Assembly: GCA_022562795.1 (NCBI GenBank)
Contig: JADFOP010000009.1
Span: forward strand, 1-58,428
Source: Nitrospinota bacterium
GTDB taxonomy: Bacteria > JADFOP01
Reading direction: 5' to 3'
Length of the DNA stretch: 58,428 bases
Shown: positions 23,351-31,745 of the stretch, piece by piece
Layout: every line of letters starts with the position of its first letter
Position numbering within the stretch: the first letter of the stretch is position 1
Made by a program: the position numbers and the translations under genes
Notes under the pieces: model-generated
Told to the model about the DNA's origin: nothing
The model's database searches: none
What the model saw: only the letters and a program-made list of their open reading frames with translations

Positions 23351-25087
23351 ATGATTAAAAAGATGCTTATTAATGCAAGGGAAGAGGAAGAGATTCGTGT
23401 GGCTATTATCGAGGATGGAATTTTGCAGGAGCTCGACATTAAATCCACCGCTAAGGAGCAGTTGAAGGGCAACATTTATAAAGCAAAGGTGGTCAATGTC
23501 GAGCAAGGCCTCCAGGCTGCATTTGTTGATTTCTCAGGAGGAAAGCCAGGATTTCTTTCCTTGGGGGAGATTCAGCCGAATTATTTGCCGGAAAAAGAGA
23601 AGGGCAACCGTCGCCGCATCCAAGAAGTCCTCAAACGGGGTCAAGAGCTCCTCGTCCAAGTCACCAAGGATGAGATCGGAGCTAAGGGAGCTGCGCTGAC
23701 CACATATATTAGTTTGCCGGGCCGATATCTCGTCTTAATGCCAGGTTCTGATTCCACAGGGATCAGCCGTAAAATCGAGGACGAGGTAACACGTCAGCGA
23801 CTCAAAAAGATTATGGGACAGCTTGACGTTCCATCAGACATGGGTCTTATCGTGCGAACGGCGGGCCTCGACCGCACCAAAACCGACCTCGGAAAGGACT
23901 TAACATATCTCCTCAAGCTCTGGGAGACCATCGCCCAGAAGGGGGAGGAGGCCAAAGCGACTGCCCTCATATACCAAGATCTCAACGTCATCATCCGGGC
24001 CATTCGGGATTACTTCACGACCGACATCGGCGAGGTACTCATAGACAACCAAGAAGTCTACCAAGAGGCGAAGGAATTCTTTGCCGACGTGATGCCCCGC
24101 TTCGGCCGTCGGGTCAAGCTCTATTCGGATAAGAGACCGCTCTTTTCTAGGTACGATTTGGAGAATCAGATTGAGATGATTTACGAGTGGAAGATACCGC
24201 TGAAAGGAGGCGGTTCCATAATCATCGAGCCTACCGAAGCATTGGTGACGATAGACGTGAACTCTGGCCGAGGCTTACCCAAAAAGGGGATGGAGGAAAC
24301 AGCCTATCAAACCAACCTTGAGGCGGCCCGAGAAGCCGCACGCCAGCTCAGGTTGCGCGACTTGGGCGGGCTTGTCGTCATCGATTTTATCGACATGAGA
24401 GACCGGAAACACAAGGCCGCCGTAGAGAGGGAGTTTCGGGCTGCAGTCAAGCCTGACAAGGCCCGCATACAGACCTCCTCCATATCCCGCTTTGGTCTCA
24501 TGGAGCTTTCCCGTCAAAGGCTCCGCAGTCCACTGATGGACGTGAGCTTTAGCTCCTGCCCAAACTGCCAGGGCCATGGCGTGATAAAATCGACGGAAGC
24601 CAAAAGCATGGAGATTCTCCGCAAAATTCACACTGCTGCCGCTCGCGGAAACGTCCGCGAGGTCCGAGGCATCATGTCGGCGTCCGTGGTCGAGTACCTC
24701 CTGAATCGAAAACGCAGGGAGCTGCTCCAGATCGAGATCGACTACGACGTAAAAGTGGTGCTCTCAGGCACCACCGAGATTCTGGGAACACACTACGAGC
24801 TGGAGTACGTAAGGCGTGACGTGCCAAAGGAAGAAAGGCCGCCCAGGGCCCGGAGACGGCGCCGACGCGCCCCGAAATCCGAGGAGCCGGAGGCAGTGTC
24901 CAAACCGCAGGAGGAGCCGGTTTCAGAAGAAGGCCAAGAGGGGTTGTTGCACGCGGGCCTTCGCCTCATTAGTCGCCTGAGGCCCGCCCCGCTCCGGTGG
25001 CTCCGTGCCGAGGAGGAAGAGCCTTCCCCCGGACCGACAGCCCACTCCCACCCCACCAGGATGCCTTGGAGGAGGTGGCAGAGGTAA
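23351..25087 (+). CDS. rng: Ribonuclease E/G family protein
   Basis: Endoribonuclease for rRNA maturation and mRNA decay; 578 residues in the called frame. The S1-like RNA-binding part is near residues 35-115 (GNIYKAKVVNVEQGLQAAFVDF). The 5'-sensor/RNase H-like region follows, and the DNase I-like active site has Asp residues in VTIDVNSGRG near 305 and VVIDFIDMRD near 347. The Zn-link Cys pair is SSCPNCQGHG near 402. From about 490 the sequence is a basic, low-complexity arginine-rich tail. ATG 23351 lacks a strong Shine-Dalgarno, consistent with leader control. In this frame the last ~25 residues look like a shadow (PTAHSHPTRMPWRRWQR), and the tail seems to continue in the -1 frame to 25254. 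Confidence 0.9.
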   Translation: MIKKMLINAREEEEIRVAIIEDGILQELDIKSTAKEQLKGNIYKAKVVNVEQGLQAAFVDFSGGKPGFLSLGEIQPNYLPEKEKGNRRRIQEVLKRGQELLVQVTKDEIGAKGAALTTYISLPGRYLVLMPGSDSTGISRKIEDEVTRQRLKKIMGQLDVPSDMGLIVRTAGLDRTKTDLGKDLTYLLKLWETIAQKGEEAKATALIYQDLNVIIRAIRDYFTTDIGEVLIDNQEVYQEAKEFFADVMPRFGRRVKLYSDKRPLFSRYDLENQIEMIYEWKIPLKGGGSIIIEPTEALVTIDVNSGRGLPKKGMEETAYQTNLEAAREAARQLRLRDLGGLVVIDFIDMRDRKHKAAVEREFRAAVKPDKARIQTSSISRFGLMELSRQRLRSPLMDVSFSSCPNCQGHGVIKSTEAKSMEILRKIHTAAARGNVREVRGIMSASVVEYLLNRKRRELLQIEIDYDVKVVLSGTTEILGTHYELEYVRRDVPKEERPPRARRRRRRAPKSEEPEAVSKPQEEPVSEEGQEGLLHAGLRLISRLRPAPLRWLRAEEEEPSPGPTAHSHPTRMPWRRWQR

Positions 25088-25254
25088 TTGAGAGGGGTCA
25101 GGCCTCAGGAGGGGGCGAGGATGCACCCGTCTCAACTGAGCAGACCTCATCGGACCGCCGAAGGAGCCGGTCGCGCAGCTCCCGCCGCCGCCGCTCCAGC
25201 CGTTCCCGCACCACCTCACCCTCAAAATCCTCCAGCCCTAAGGAGGACGCATAG
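25020..25254 (+). other. Out-of-frame continuation of the RNase E/G tail
   Basis: In the -1 frame relative to the RNase gene the sequence reads DALEEVAEVIERGQ and then an Arg/Ser-rich stretch (DRRRSRSRSSRRRR) ending SPKEDA before the TAG at 25252. This composition is what an RNase E/G tail should have, and the strong terminator begins only 35 bases later. A one-base error or mutation near the CCCCC run at 25026-25030 would join the two. The start codon in this frame (24997) has no ribosome site. Confidence 0.45.
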
Positions 25255-25289
25255 GTCTAGAGCCCGCAATAGTCAGCGATATGGCGTTG

Positions 25290-25327
25290 CCGGCGGCGTC
25301 CCTTACGGGACGCCGCCGGTTTTTTTT
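25290..25327 (+). terminator. Strong intrinsic terminator after the RNase E/G gene
   Basis: CCGGCGGCGTCCC (25290-25302) pairs perfectly with GGGACGCCGCCGG (25307-25319) over a TTAC loop. Eight T follow (25320-25327). It is one of the clearest terminators in the window. Confidence 0.93.
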
Positions 25328-25407
25328 GCGTCCATCGGTACGGCTAGAAGGCGGAATCGCTCTAGCTATTCCGAAGCTTTGGGCCGGTGCTCTACGTTGG
25401 GGTCTGC

Positions 25408-26361
25408 TCATCCCATGATGAGCCAGGCGACGAACAGTCCGTAACAGGTCAGCAACACTATGCCTTCCCGCCTGCTTAGGGTCGCGTGACTTCTGAATAA
25501 CCACATCAAGAGAAGGTAGAAGGCGAAGGCGACGGGAAATTCCACTCTGAGGGCCGTGGGATTCACGGTGATGGGTTTGAGAATTGCGACGAAGCCCACG
25601 CAGACGAGAATGTTGAAGTTGTTGCTGCCGATAACGTTGGCGAGGCTGATCTCGGGCTCTTTGTGATATGCGCTCGAGACTGAGGCCGCGAGCTCCGGAA
25701 TCGTTGTGCTCAAAGCTACGAGTACAACCCCTAGGGTGAGCCGGCTGATGCCCAGGGTCTCTGCAATTCCGCTGGCGGCTAGCACCACCAAGACCCCGCC
25801 GCCAAAGAGCGCCGCCACGGCCACCAGCACCTGGAGTATGGTTGACCCAACTGCGGGCGTGGTCTCAGCCGTAGGCTTGCCCGATTGGAATGCTCTGATA
25901 TCTCCCGCCGCCGTACGCAGGTGGAGATAGAGGTATCCGCCCATGGCAGCGATCATCACCATCCCCTCGAGCCTCCCGACATGTCGGTTGAGGGCAAATA
26001 GAAAGAAGAGGACGAGGACGCCGAGAGCGAGGGGTAATTCCCGCCGCCGGGCTGTCCGGCTCACCTCAATGGGGGTGATGGTAGTAGAGATACCCAGAAC
26101 GAGGCCTATATTGAGGATGTTGGCCCCAAGAATGGTTCCTAGCGCCAAGTCGTGCTCACCGCTCAGAACCGCTACAAGCACAACACTGAATTCCGGCAGC
26201 GAGGTGGCCATAGCAACCAACGTGGAGCCTAGAACCAGGGATGTTACCCCCCATTTCTTGGTAATGGCCAAACATAGAATCACTAGCCGGTTGGCGGAGA
26301 AGAGGATGAGCGCTACCCCTCCGAGGTATAGGGGCGCCAGCATCCAGGTAGGGACGGGCAT
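25408..26361 (-). CDS. Ca2+/cation antiporter (CaCA family, YrbG-like sodium/calcium exchanger)
   Basis: An inner-membrane exchanger, 317 residues, about ten helices in two inverted halves. The duplicated ion-binding alpha repeats are GSTLVAMATSLPEFSVVL with GANILNIGLVLG (residues ~45-92) and VVLVALSTTIPELAASV with GSNNFNILVCVG (~218-260). Both keep the Glu in the T-S/T-x-P-E motif, so transport function should be intact. Ions are probably Ca2+ against Na+ or H+. It starts at ATG 26361, 33 bases downstream of the transglycosylase gene on the same strand, and probably shares its transcript. Confidence 0.9.
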   Translation of the reverse strand: MPVPTWMLAPLYLGGVALILFSANRLVILCLAITKKWGVTSLVLGSTLVAMATSLPEFSVVLVAVLSGEHDLALGTILGANILNIGLVLGISTTITPIEVSRTARRRELPLALGVLVLFFLFALNRHVGRLEGMVMIAAMGGYLYLHLRTAAGDIRAFQSGKPTAETTPAVGSTILQVLVAVAALFGGGVLVVLAASGIAETLGISRLTLGVVLVALSTTIPELAASVSSAYHKEPEISLANVIGSNNFNILVCVGFVAILKPITVNPTALRVEFPVAFAFYLLLMWLFRSHATLSRREGIVLLTCYGLFVAWLIMG

Positions 26362-26394
26362 GGGCCAACTTCCTCGTGGCCTAAGGGAGTTTGG

Positions 26395-28305
26395 CTACTT
26401 GAATCGGTAGATTTTGAGCTTTTCGTTGACCCGGATCATGTCTCCGGGCGAAAGCCCATTATACCCCATGAGGTAGTCGAGTCTAACCTTGTGGCGGCTG
26501 CTGATTTCGGAGAGCGTGTCTCCCGGCTTCACCAGATAGGTGGTGAGGAAGGGAGCCCTGGTGGTATAGATCGTAAGCTTTTGGCCAGGGAATATCCTGG
26601 CGTTTCTCAAACGGTTCCACCGCATGATGTCGCGGTAGGGAACACCGAAGTATCTGCCGATATCGTAGAGGCTGTTGCCCTTTTGGACGACGTACCTGAA
26701 CCGTTTTCCTTTAGCCGGAGCGGCGGTGGCGGAGGATGGACTCGATGGTGGGGCTTCCCGACCCTGTCCGTCCTTATACATGACAAGGGTTTGACCGGGG
26801 CGGATGAGTCCACCCTTAACGCCGTTCCAATAAGCGATTTTCGCCGGTGCAATTCCGAAGCGCCGGCCAATAGTCCAGAGATTGTCGCCCCGGCGCACCC
26901 GGTAGGAGACGGTGCTAGCCCTGGCGGCACCGGCGCCCGGCCGAAGGGTACGGGCCGCCGCGAGCGCCTGTGCTACGGCGGCGCCTTTCCCCCGAGGGAC
27001 GGCAAGAGGGAAGTTGATCACCCTTGACGGGGTGGAGCGTTCTTTGGGGGTGAGGTCGGGGTTGAGCTTGCGGAGGGCCCCCTCGGTGATCCCAGCGTAT
27101 TTGGCAAGCTTGCTCAGACGAGTCGGCGTCGTGACGATCATCCAGTCCACATCTCCCAGAGGCCTTGGTGCGGTGAAGCCGTAGCGTTCAGGATATTTGG
27201 CAACAATTGCGGCCGCGATAACCCGTGGTATGTATTCCCTCGTCTCACGGCGCAGGCATCCTCGGATGGCCCAAAAGTTTCTTTCCTCGAATGGGTCGTC
27301 AAGCCGCTTGAGGCAGGAGGTGATTTTTCCCTCTCCAGCGTTGTAGCTCGCCATCGCCAGCAAGAAAGATCGGGAGCCGAAGATGGCCACCAGGTCGAGA
27401 AAGTACTCACGGGCGGCGATGGTCGATTTCACTGGGTCGAGCCTCTCGTCCCGCCACTTATCTATGCGGAGTCCGTAGGAGCGGCCCGTCGAGCGGATGA
27501 ATTGCCAAAGTCCGCGGGCTTTGGCTCTGCTTGTTACCGTCGGCGAGTAGCCGCTTTCCACCAGGGCCATGTAGGCCATATCCTCTGGTACCTTCTTTTG
27601 TCTGAATATGACGGTGATGAGCGGAACGTACTTCCCCGATCGCCTCAGTGCTTTTTTGAAGAATTTTTTCCTGGGGCCCTGATAGTCGGTGATGAAGTGC
27701 TGCACGCTCTCTACGAAAACGGGCGGGACGGTGTAAGAATCTTCCCCGAACTTGGCCACAAGCCGGATAATCTCTCTTTCAAGAAACGCTTTCTCGGGGA
27801 GAGTGGATGGATTATGTGCGGAGTAGTGGCTTGGCAGGGAAGGCCCCCAAGAAGACGTCCCCTCGGAGGACTCCTCGGAGGACTCCTCGGCCAGGATCCT
27901 CGACCCACCACGGTGAGCGCCCTGCTTTAAGGGGAAGCCCCTTACTTGGTTGTGGATGGCTGTAAGGTCGAAGTGACGGTAGGCTTGCGGCAGACCCACC
28001 TGAATGAGCTTCAAATCTTTGTAGGGTTCCGGCAGGTCGGCCCGATGGATAATGTCTAGCGCATTATCGAAAGCCCTGCGGGTTTTCTCCCAGTCGTTGG
28101 CCTCATATGCCCTCAAACCCTGGAGCACTTCGGAGCGAGCTTGGAGGATAATGCTCTCGTTGGTGCCTCCGGCGAACCTCGTCCCAGTAGGTGGCGGCGG
28201 CAATTGAGAGTTTGCCGGCGGCACGCAACCAGACAACAGGGTGCTAATTAGGAAAATCGCGGAAAAAATGGGGGTCCGGCAACGAGATTTTGGGGTCGCG
28301 CTCAC
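26395..28305 (-). CDS. mltD: MltD-like membrane-bound lytic murein transglycosylase with three LysM domains (lipoprotein)
   Basis: A lipoprotein that cleaves peptidoglycan glycan strands in the periplasm. The start is GTG 28305: it gives a short signal peptide (IFSAIFLISTLLSGC) with the lipobox L-S-G-C. The longer open frame to 28461 runs upstream of a good promoter (28403-28375) and into the next gene. The SLT catalytic domain is near residues 220-350, with the catalytic Glu in ALVESGYSPTV and the GLWQFIRSTGR motif. Three LysM modules that bind glycan follow in the C-terminal third: YRVRRGDNLWTIGRRFG, YVVQKGNSLYDIGRYFG, YLVKPGDTLSEISSRHK. The region before SLT is Ser/Glu-rich. The exchanger gene follows. 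Confidence 0.9.
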   Translation of the reverse strand: MSATPKSRCRTPIFSAIFLISTLLSGCVPPANSQLPPPPTGTRFAGGTNESIILQARSEVLQGLRAYEANDWEKTRRAFDNALDIIHRADLPEPYKDLKLIQVGLPQAYRHFDLTAIHNQVRGFPLKQGAHRGGSRILAEESSEESSEGTSSWGPSLPSHYSAHNPSTLPEKAFLEREIIRLVAKFGEDSYTVPPVFVESVQHFITDYQGPRKKFFKKALRRSGKYVPLITVIFRQKKVPEDMAYMALVESGYSPTVTSRAKARGLWQFIRSTGRSYGLRIDKWRDERLDPVKSTIAAREYFLDLVAIFGSRSFLLAMASYNAGEGKITSCLKRLDDPFEERNFWAIRGCLRRETREYIPRVIAAAIVAKYPERYGFTAPRPLGDVDWMIVTTPTRLSKLAKYAGITEGALRKLNPDLTPKERSTPSRVINFPLAVPRGKGAAVAQALAAARTLRPGAGAARASTVSYRVRRGDNLWTIGRRFGIAPAKIAYWNGVKGGLIRPGQTLVMYKDGQGREAPPSSPSSATAAPAKGKRFRYVVQKGNSLYDIGRYFGVPYRDIMRWNRLRNARIFPGQKLTIYTTRAPFLTTYLVKPGDTLSEISSRHKVRLDYLMGYNGLSPGDMIRVNEKLKIYRFK

Positions 28306-28374
28306 TATGGCCGAAGTCCCTCGATTATCGCTATAATATTGGAAAGGAACAGATATTATATAACATGATAGAAT

Positions 28375-28403
28375 ATTATACCCGGTTAATGGTGGACTGT
28401 CCA
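28375..28403 (-). promoter_or_regulatory. Promoter of the transglycosylase gene
   Basis: On the minus strand TGGACA (28403-28398), 17 bases, TATAAT (28380-28375), in an AT-rich stretch that is unusual for this DNA. A start near 28368 gives a leader of about 60 bases before GTG 28305. A second TATAAT lies at 28360-28355. Confidence 0.7.
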
Positions 28404-28420
28404 CCCCCCTTTCCCCGCAT

Positions 28421-29542
28421 CTAGAGGGACTCTGGCTCGTAGTCCGGCGGAAGGTTGCCAATCTGTTTTTCGTGGGCTATAAATTCCGCCTGTAGGTGAT
28501 GGACCATTGAGGGTAAACGGTCGTAGAGCCTCTTCGCCTCACGCTCGCCTCCTCGTTCCATCAAGTAGGACGTAAGCAGCGGGATGGCGATGGTGGCGTC
28601 AACATATGCCGTCACCGCGTGGCGAAGCGCGTCCGGGTCGATTTTGCCCCACGAGACCGCCTCTGAAGGCGTGGCGCCCGACAAGCCCCCAGTATCGGGC
28701 CGCGCGTCGGTGAACTGGATGAAGTAGTCGTGGGGCATCTCCTCAAGGCCGAGGATGTCTTCAAGCTGCGGCCCCGTCTGCAGGAGGAAATTCTTAGGGG
28801 CTCCCCCACCAATCGACACTGCACCGCTCTTGCCCTTTTGCTTAGAGTGGTGGACGATGGCCGCCGTTTCGTTGACATCGCGGCTGATGTCGAAGACGAT
28901 GGTCTTGCCTACGAGGGCCCTCTCAGCTACAACGAGGCCTATGGAGCTATCGCCTGGCGAGGCGACGTAGATGGGAACCCCTGCGGCGTAGGCCGCAGCA
29001 AGCATTGTTGCGCCCCCCAGGCCGAGGCGCTTTTCACTCTCGGCTATCTTCTCGCCTAGGCGGTAGTGAAGCTCCGCCGAGCCCATGGTTCGCTGGAAGA
29101 CGGGGTCTTCGAAGACCTTTCGAAGCCACTGGTCGGTGGCCCGCATGGCTTCGAACTCGATGATGACGTCGTAGATGCGAATGAGCTTCCGTTTGCGCAG
29201 CTCCTTGTCGTCAAGGCCGGGGCTGCCTCGATAAAAAGAATAACCGAGGCCCAGGTGTAGGTCGTGGTAGAGGACTGCGCCGGTCGTGACGATCCAGTCC
29301 ACGTAGTTGCGCTGGATCAGGGGCACCAGGCAGGATGTCCCTAGGCCGGCAGGGGTTAGTGCTCCCGAGAGGCTCAGGCCTACGGTTACATCGTCTCGCA
29401 GCAGACTGGTGGCATAGAGTCGGCAGGCCTCCCTGATCCGGGCGGCGTTGAATGCGTGGAAGGCCGAATCAATCAGGTCCGCCGGGCTCATCCCGGCAGT
29501 CAGGGGTGTCAGGTCAAGTTCTGGCAGCTTTGGATCGCTCAT
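28421..29542 (-). CDS. Deoxyhypusine synthase-family protein
   Basis: The 373 residues match the NAD-dependent deoxyhypusine/homospermidine synthase fold. N-terminal LIDSAFHAFNAARIREACRLY, then VTVGLSLSGALTPAG near residue 52, VDWIVTTGAVLYHDL near 80, and the active-site segment SGATPSEAVSWGKI near 298-312, which keeps the lysine that forms the covalent imine intermediate. Eukaryotic and archaeal enzymes modify eIF5A/aIF5A; bacteria lack this substrate, so bacterial members probably make homospermidine or act on another amine acceptor. It is on the minus strand, upstream of the transglycosylase, which has its own promoter. No polyamine gene is next to it. ATG 29542 has a weak ribosome site. 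Confidence 0.85.
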   Translation of the reverse strand: MSDPKLPELDLTPLTAGMSPADLIDSAFHAFNAARIREACRLYATSLLRDDVTVGLSLSGALTPAGLGTSCLVPLIQRNYVDWIVTTGAVLYHDLHLGLGYSFYRGSPGLDDKELRKRKLIRIYDVIIEFEAMRATDQWLRKVFEDPVFQRTMGSAELHYRLGEKIAESEKRLGLGGATMLAAAYAAGVPIYVASPGDSSIGLVVAERALVGKTIVFDISRDVNETAAIVHHSKQKGKSGAVSIGGGAPKNFLLQTGPQLEDILGLEEMPHDYFIQFTDARPDTGGLSGATPSEAVSWGKIDPDALRHAVTAYVDATIAIPLLTSYLMERGGEREAKRLYDRLPSMVHHLQAEFIAHEKQIGNLPPDYEPESL

Positions 29543-29741
29543 GGGTGGGTGCTCGTGAACCGTGAAAGCTAAGCGGGTGGGTCAAAACCATACAATACAC
29601 GTAAAACGCCCGGAGGTTACCACATTCTCCCAGTCTTGACAAGGGTGGGGGGAAAGGGTTTACGCCTCCGGCCCGGCTTATGTTAAGGTCTTCGTCGTTC
29701 TAAGGACGCATTGGCCTTAGGCTCTAATCGATGGAGGTGTG

Positions 29742-31745
29742 ATGGTTCCTGGACCGACCTCTTCTTACACTATTCGCGTAGGCATTGACACCGGTGGCAC
29801 CTTCACCGACTTCATGGTCGCCTCCGATGAGGGGGTTCGCGTCCATAAGGTGCTCTCTACGCCCCATGACCCGGCCGAGGCGGTGCTCCGTGGACTCGAG
29901 CAGCTGGGCCTCGAGCCGGCGGCATGCGAGATAACCTACGGCTCTACGGTTGCAACCAACGCGTTGATTGAACGCAAAGGCGCTCGGACGGCTTTCGTCA
30001 CGACGGCGGGCTTCGAAGACATGCTGGAGATAGGGCGCCAGACCCGACCCCACCTCTACGACCTGATGCCCTCTCGCCCTCCGCCGATGGTGCCCAAGGA
30101 GCTCCGTTTTGGGGTGGACGAGCGGATTCTTTACGACGGGAGCGTCCTTAAGCCATTGAGCCGCAGGGCATTGGCCGACCTTCGGCGCAGTATGCGTGAC
30201 CGGGGAATCGAGTCGGTGGCCGTCTGCCTCCTCTTCAGCTTTGTAAACCCCGCCCACGAGTTGGCCGTCGCCGAGGCCCTCGGGGGTCTTGGGGTGCCTG
30301 TATCTTGCTCGCATCGGGTTCTGCCGGAGCATCGCGAGTACGAGCGGGCCACTACCACCGCCGTCAACGCCTACGTTGCCCCTGTCATGGGCCGCTACTT
30401 AGAGCGGCTCGGCCGCTCCTTGGGCGGCCAGGGGCGCTTCCGCGTCATGCAGTCCAACGGAGGCTCCATCAGCGCCGCGCGGGCCGCCGCCGAGCCGGTC
30501 CATACCATACTTTCCGGGCCTGCCGGCGGGGTGGTGGCTGGCCTTGCCATAGGGCGGCGGGCTGGATTCGAGAAGGTTATCACATTCGATATGGGAGGAA
30601 CCTCCACGGACGTGGCCCTCTGCGACGGCGAGCTCACTTTGGCCTCAGAGGCCTCGGTTGGAGGGTTACCCATCCACGTCCCCATGATCGACATCCACAC
30701 GGTCGGCGCCGGAGGAGGCTCGATAGCCAGGTGCGATGCTGGTGGGGCCCTAGTTGTCGGGCCGGAGAGCGCCGGGGCGGAACCCGGGCCCATCTGCTAC
30801 GGAAAGGGCCGAGAGGTTACGGTCACAGACGCCAACCTCGCCCTCGGCCGAATCGACAGTCGGTGGTTCCTCGGCGGCGCCATGGAGCTCGATGTGGCTG
30901 GGGTGCGTCGTGCAATTAAGCCTCTCGCCCGCGAGCTGGGAGTAAGCCAAACTAGAGCGGCGGAGGGAGTAATAGAGGTGGTGAGCGCCACCATGGAGCG
31001 GGCCATTCGCGTAATAAGCGTTGAAAGGGGCCACGACCCGAGGCGTTTCACTCTTGTCTCATTCGGGGGGGCCGGTGCCCTTCACGCCTGCGGGCTTGCA
31101 GATAGGCTCGCCATCCCCCGCGTGGTTGTGCCGAACCATGCCGGCATAACCTCGGCTCTGGGCATGCTGCTGAGCGACGTTAAAAGGACTTACGTCGCCA
31201 CCGTGATGGAGCGGGTTGAGGCGTTTTCGTCCAGGGCCGCAGAACGAACGTTCCGGCGCCTGGAGAACGAGGGACGCCGGGAGATGACGGCAGAAGGCCT
31301 GGCGCGGGCCGACCTCGCCTTCGAGCGGTTCATCGACTGCCGCTATGTGGGTCAGTCCTACGAGCTCTCCGTCCCCTACAGCCGAGACTACCTGGCGGCG
31401 TTCCACGTGCATCACGAGACGACCTACGGCTACGCCCGGCCGGAGCGGCCTGTGGAGGTTGTGGCTGTCCGGGTGCATGTCACCGGCCGGGTGGCGCCAG
31501 TTGCCTTGCCAAAGGGACGTAAGCCCAAGCGTCCTGCCCGTCCAAAGCCCATCGAGCGCAAGGCGGTAGTCTCCGGGGGGAAGAAGGTTGACGCGTCGGT
31601 GTTCTGGCGGGAGGAGCTGCCGGTTGGGAGCCGGCTTCGTGGGCCGTCCCTCGTGGCCGAATACAGCTCGACGACCTGGGTTCCGCCGGGGTGGGTCGCC
31701 CAGGTCGATCGATTCTTCAACCTTAGGATGGAGCGGGCGCGATGA
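29742..31745 (+). CDS. hyuA: Hydantoinase/oxoprolinase subunit A (HyuA family)
   Basis: ATP-using subunit of the hydantoinase/5-oxoprolinase/acetone carboxylase superfamily, 667 residues. The actin-like N-terminus reads RVGIDTGGTFTDFMV near residues 8-22. Later: YGSTVATNALIERKGARTAF near 68-88, ITFDMGGTSTDVALCDG near 280-297 and GGAGALHACGLADRL near 442-458. GGAGG (29733-29737) favours the ATG at 29742 over the GTG one codon earlier. A TTGACA at 29636-29641 has a poor -10 (TTTACG) 17 bases on, so the promoter is uncertain. Its stop overlaps the subunit B start. Substrate classes include N-methylhydantoin, 5-oxoproline, acetone and acetophenone; none can be chosen from sequence. Confidence 0.92.
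   Translation: MVPGPTSSYTIRVGIDTGGTFTDFMVASDEGVRVHKVLSTPHDPAEAVLRGLEQLGLEPAACEITYGSTVATNALIERKGARTAFVTTAGFEDMLEIGRQTRPHLYDLMPSRPPPMVPKELRFGVDERILYDGSVLKPLSRRALADLRRSMRDRGIESVAVCLLFSFVNPAHELAVAEALGGLGVPVSCSHRVLPEHREYERATTTAVNAYVAPVMGRYLERLGRSLGGQGRFRVMQSNGGSISAARAAAEPVHTILSGPAGGVVAGLAIGRRAGFEKVITFDMGGTSTDVALCDGELTLASEASVGGLPIHVPMIDIHTVGAGGGSIARCDAGGALVVGPESAGAEPGPICYGKGREVTVTDANLALGRIDSRWFLGGAMELDVAGVRRAIKPLARELGVSQTRAAEGVIEVVSATMERAIRVISVERGHDPRRFTLVSFGGAGALHACGLADRLAIPRVVVPNHAGITSALGMLLSDVKRTYVATVMERVEAFSSRAAERTFRRLENEGRREMTAEGLARADLAFERFIDCRYVGQSYELSVPYSRDYLAAFHVHHETTYGYARPERPVEVVAVRVHVTGRVAPVALPKGRKPKRPARPKPIERKAVVSGGKKVDASVFWREELPVGSRLRGPSLVAEYSSTTWVPPGWVAQVDRFFNLRMERAR

Noticed and set aside
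28306-28461. A longer start for the transglycosylase gene.
   Set aside because: It would lie upstream of a good promoter and overlap the next gene, and it would bury the lipoprotein signal peptide.
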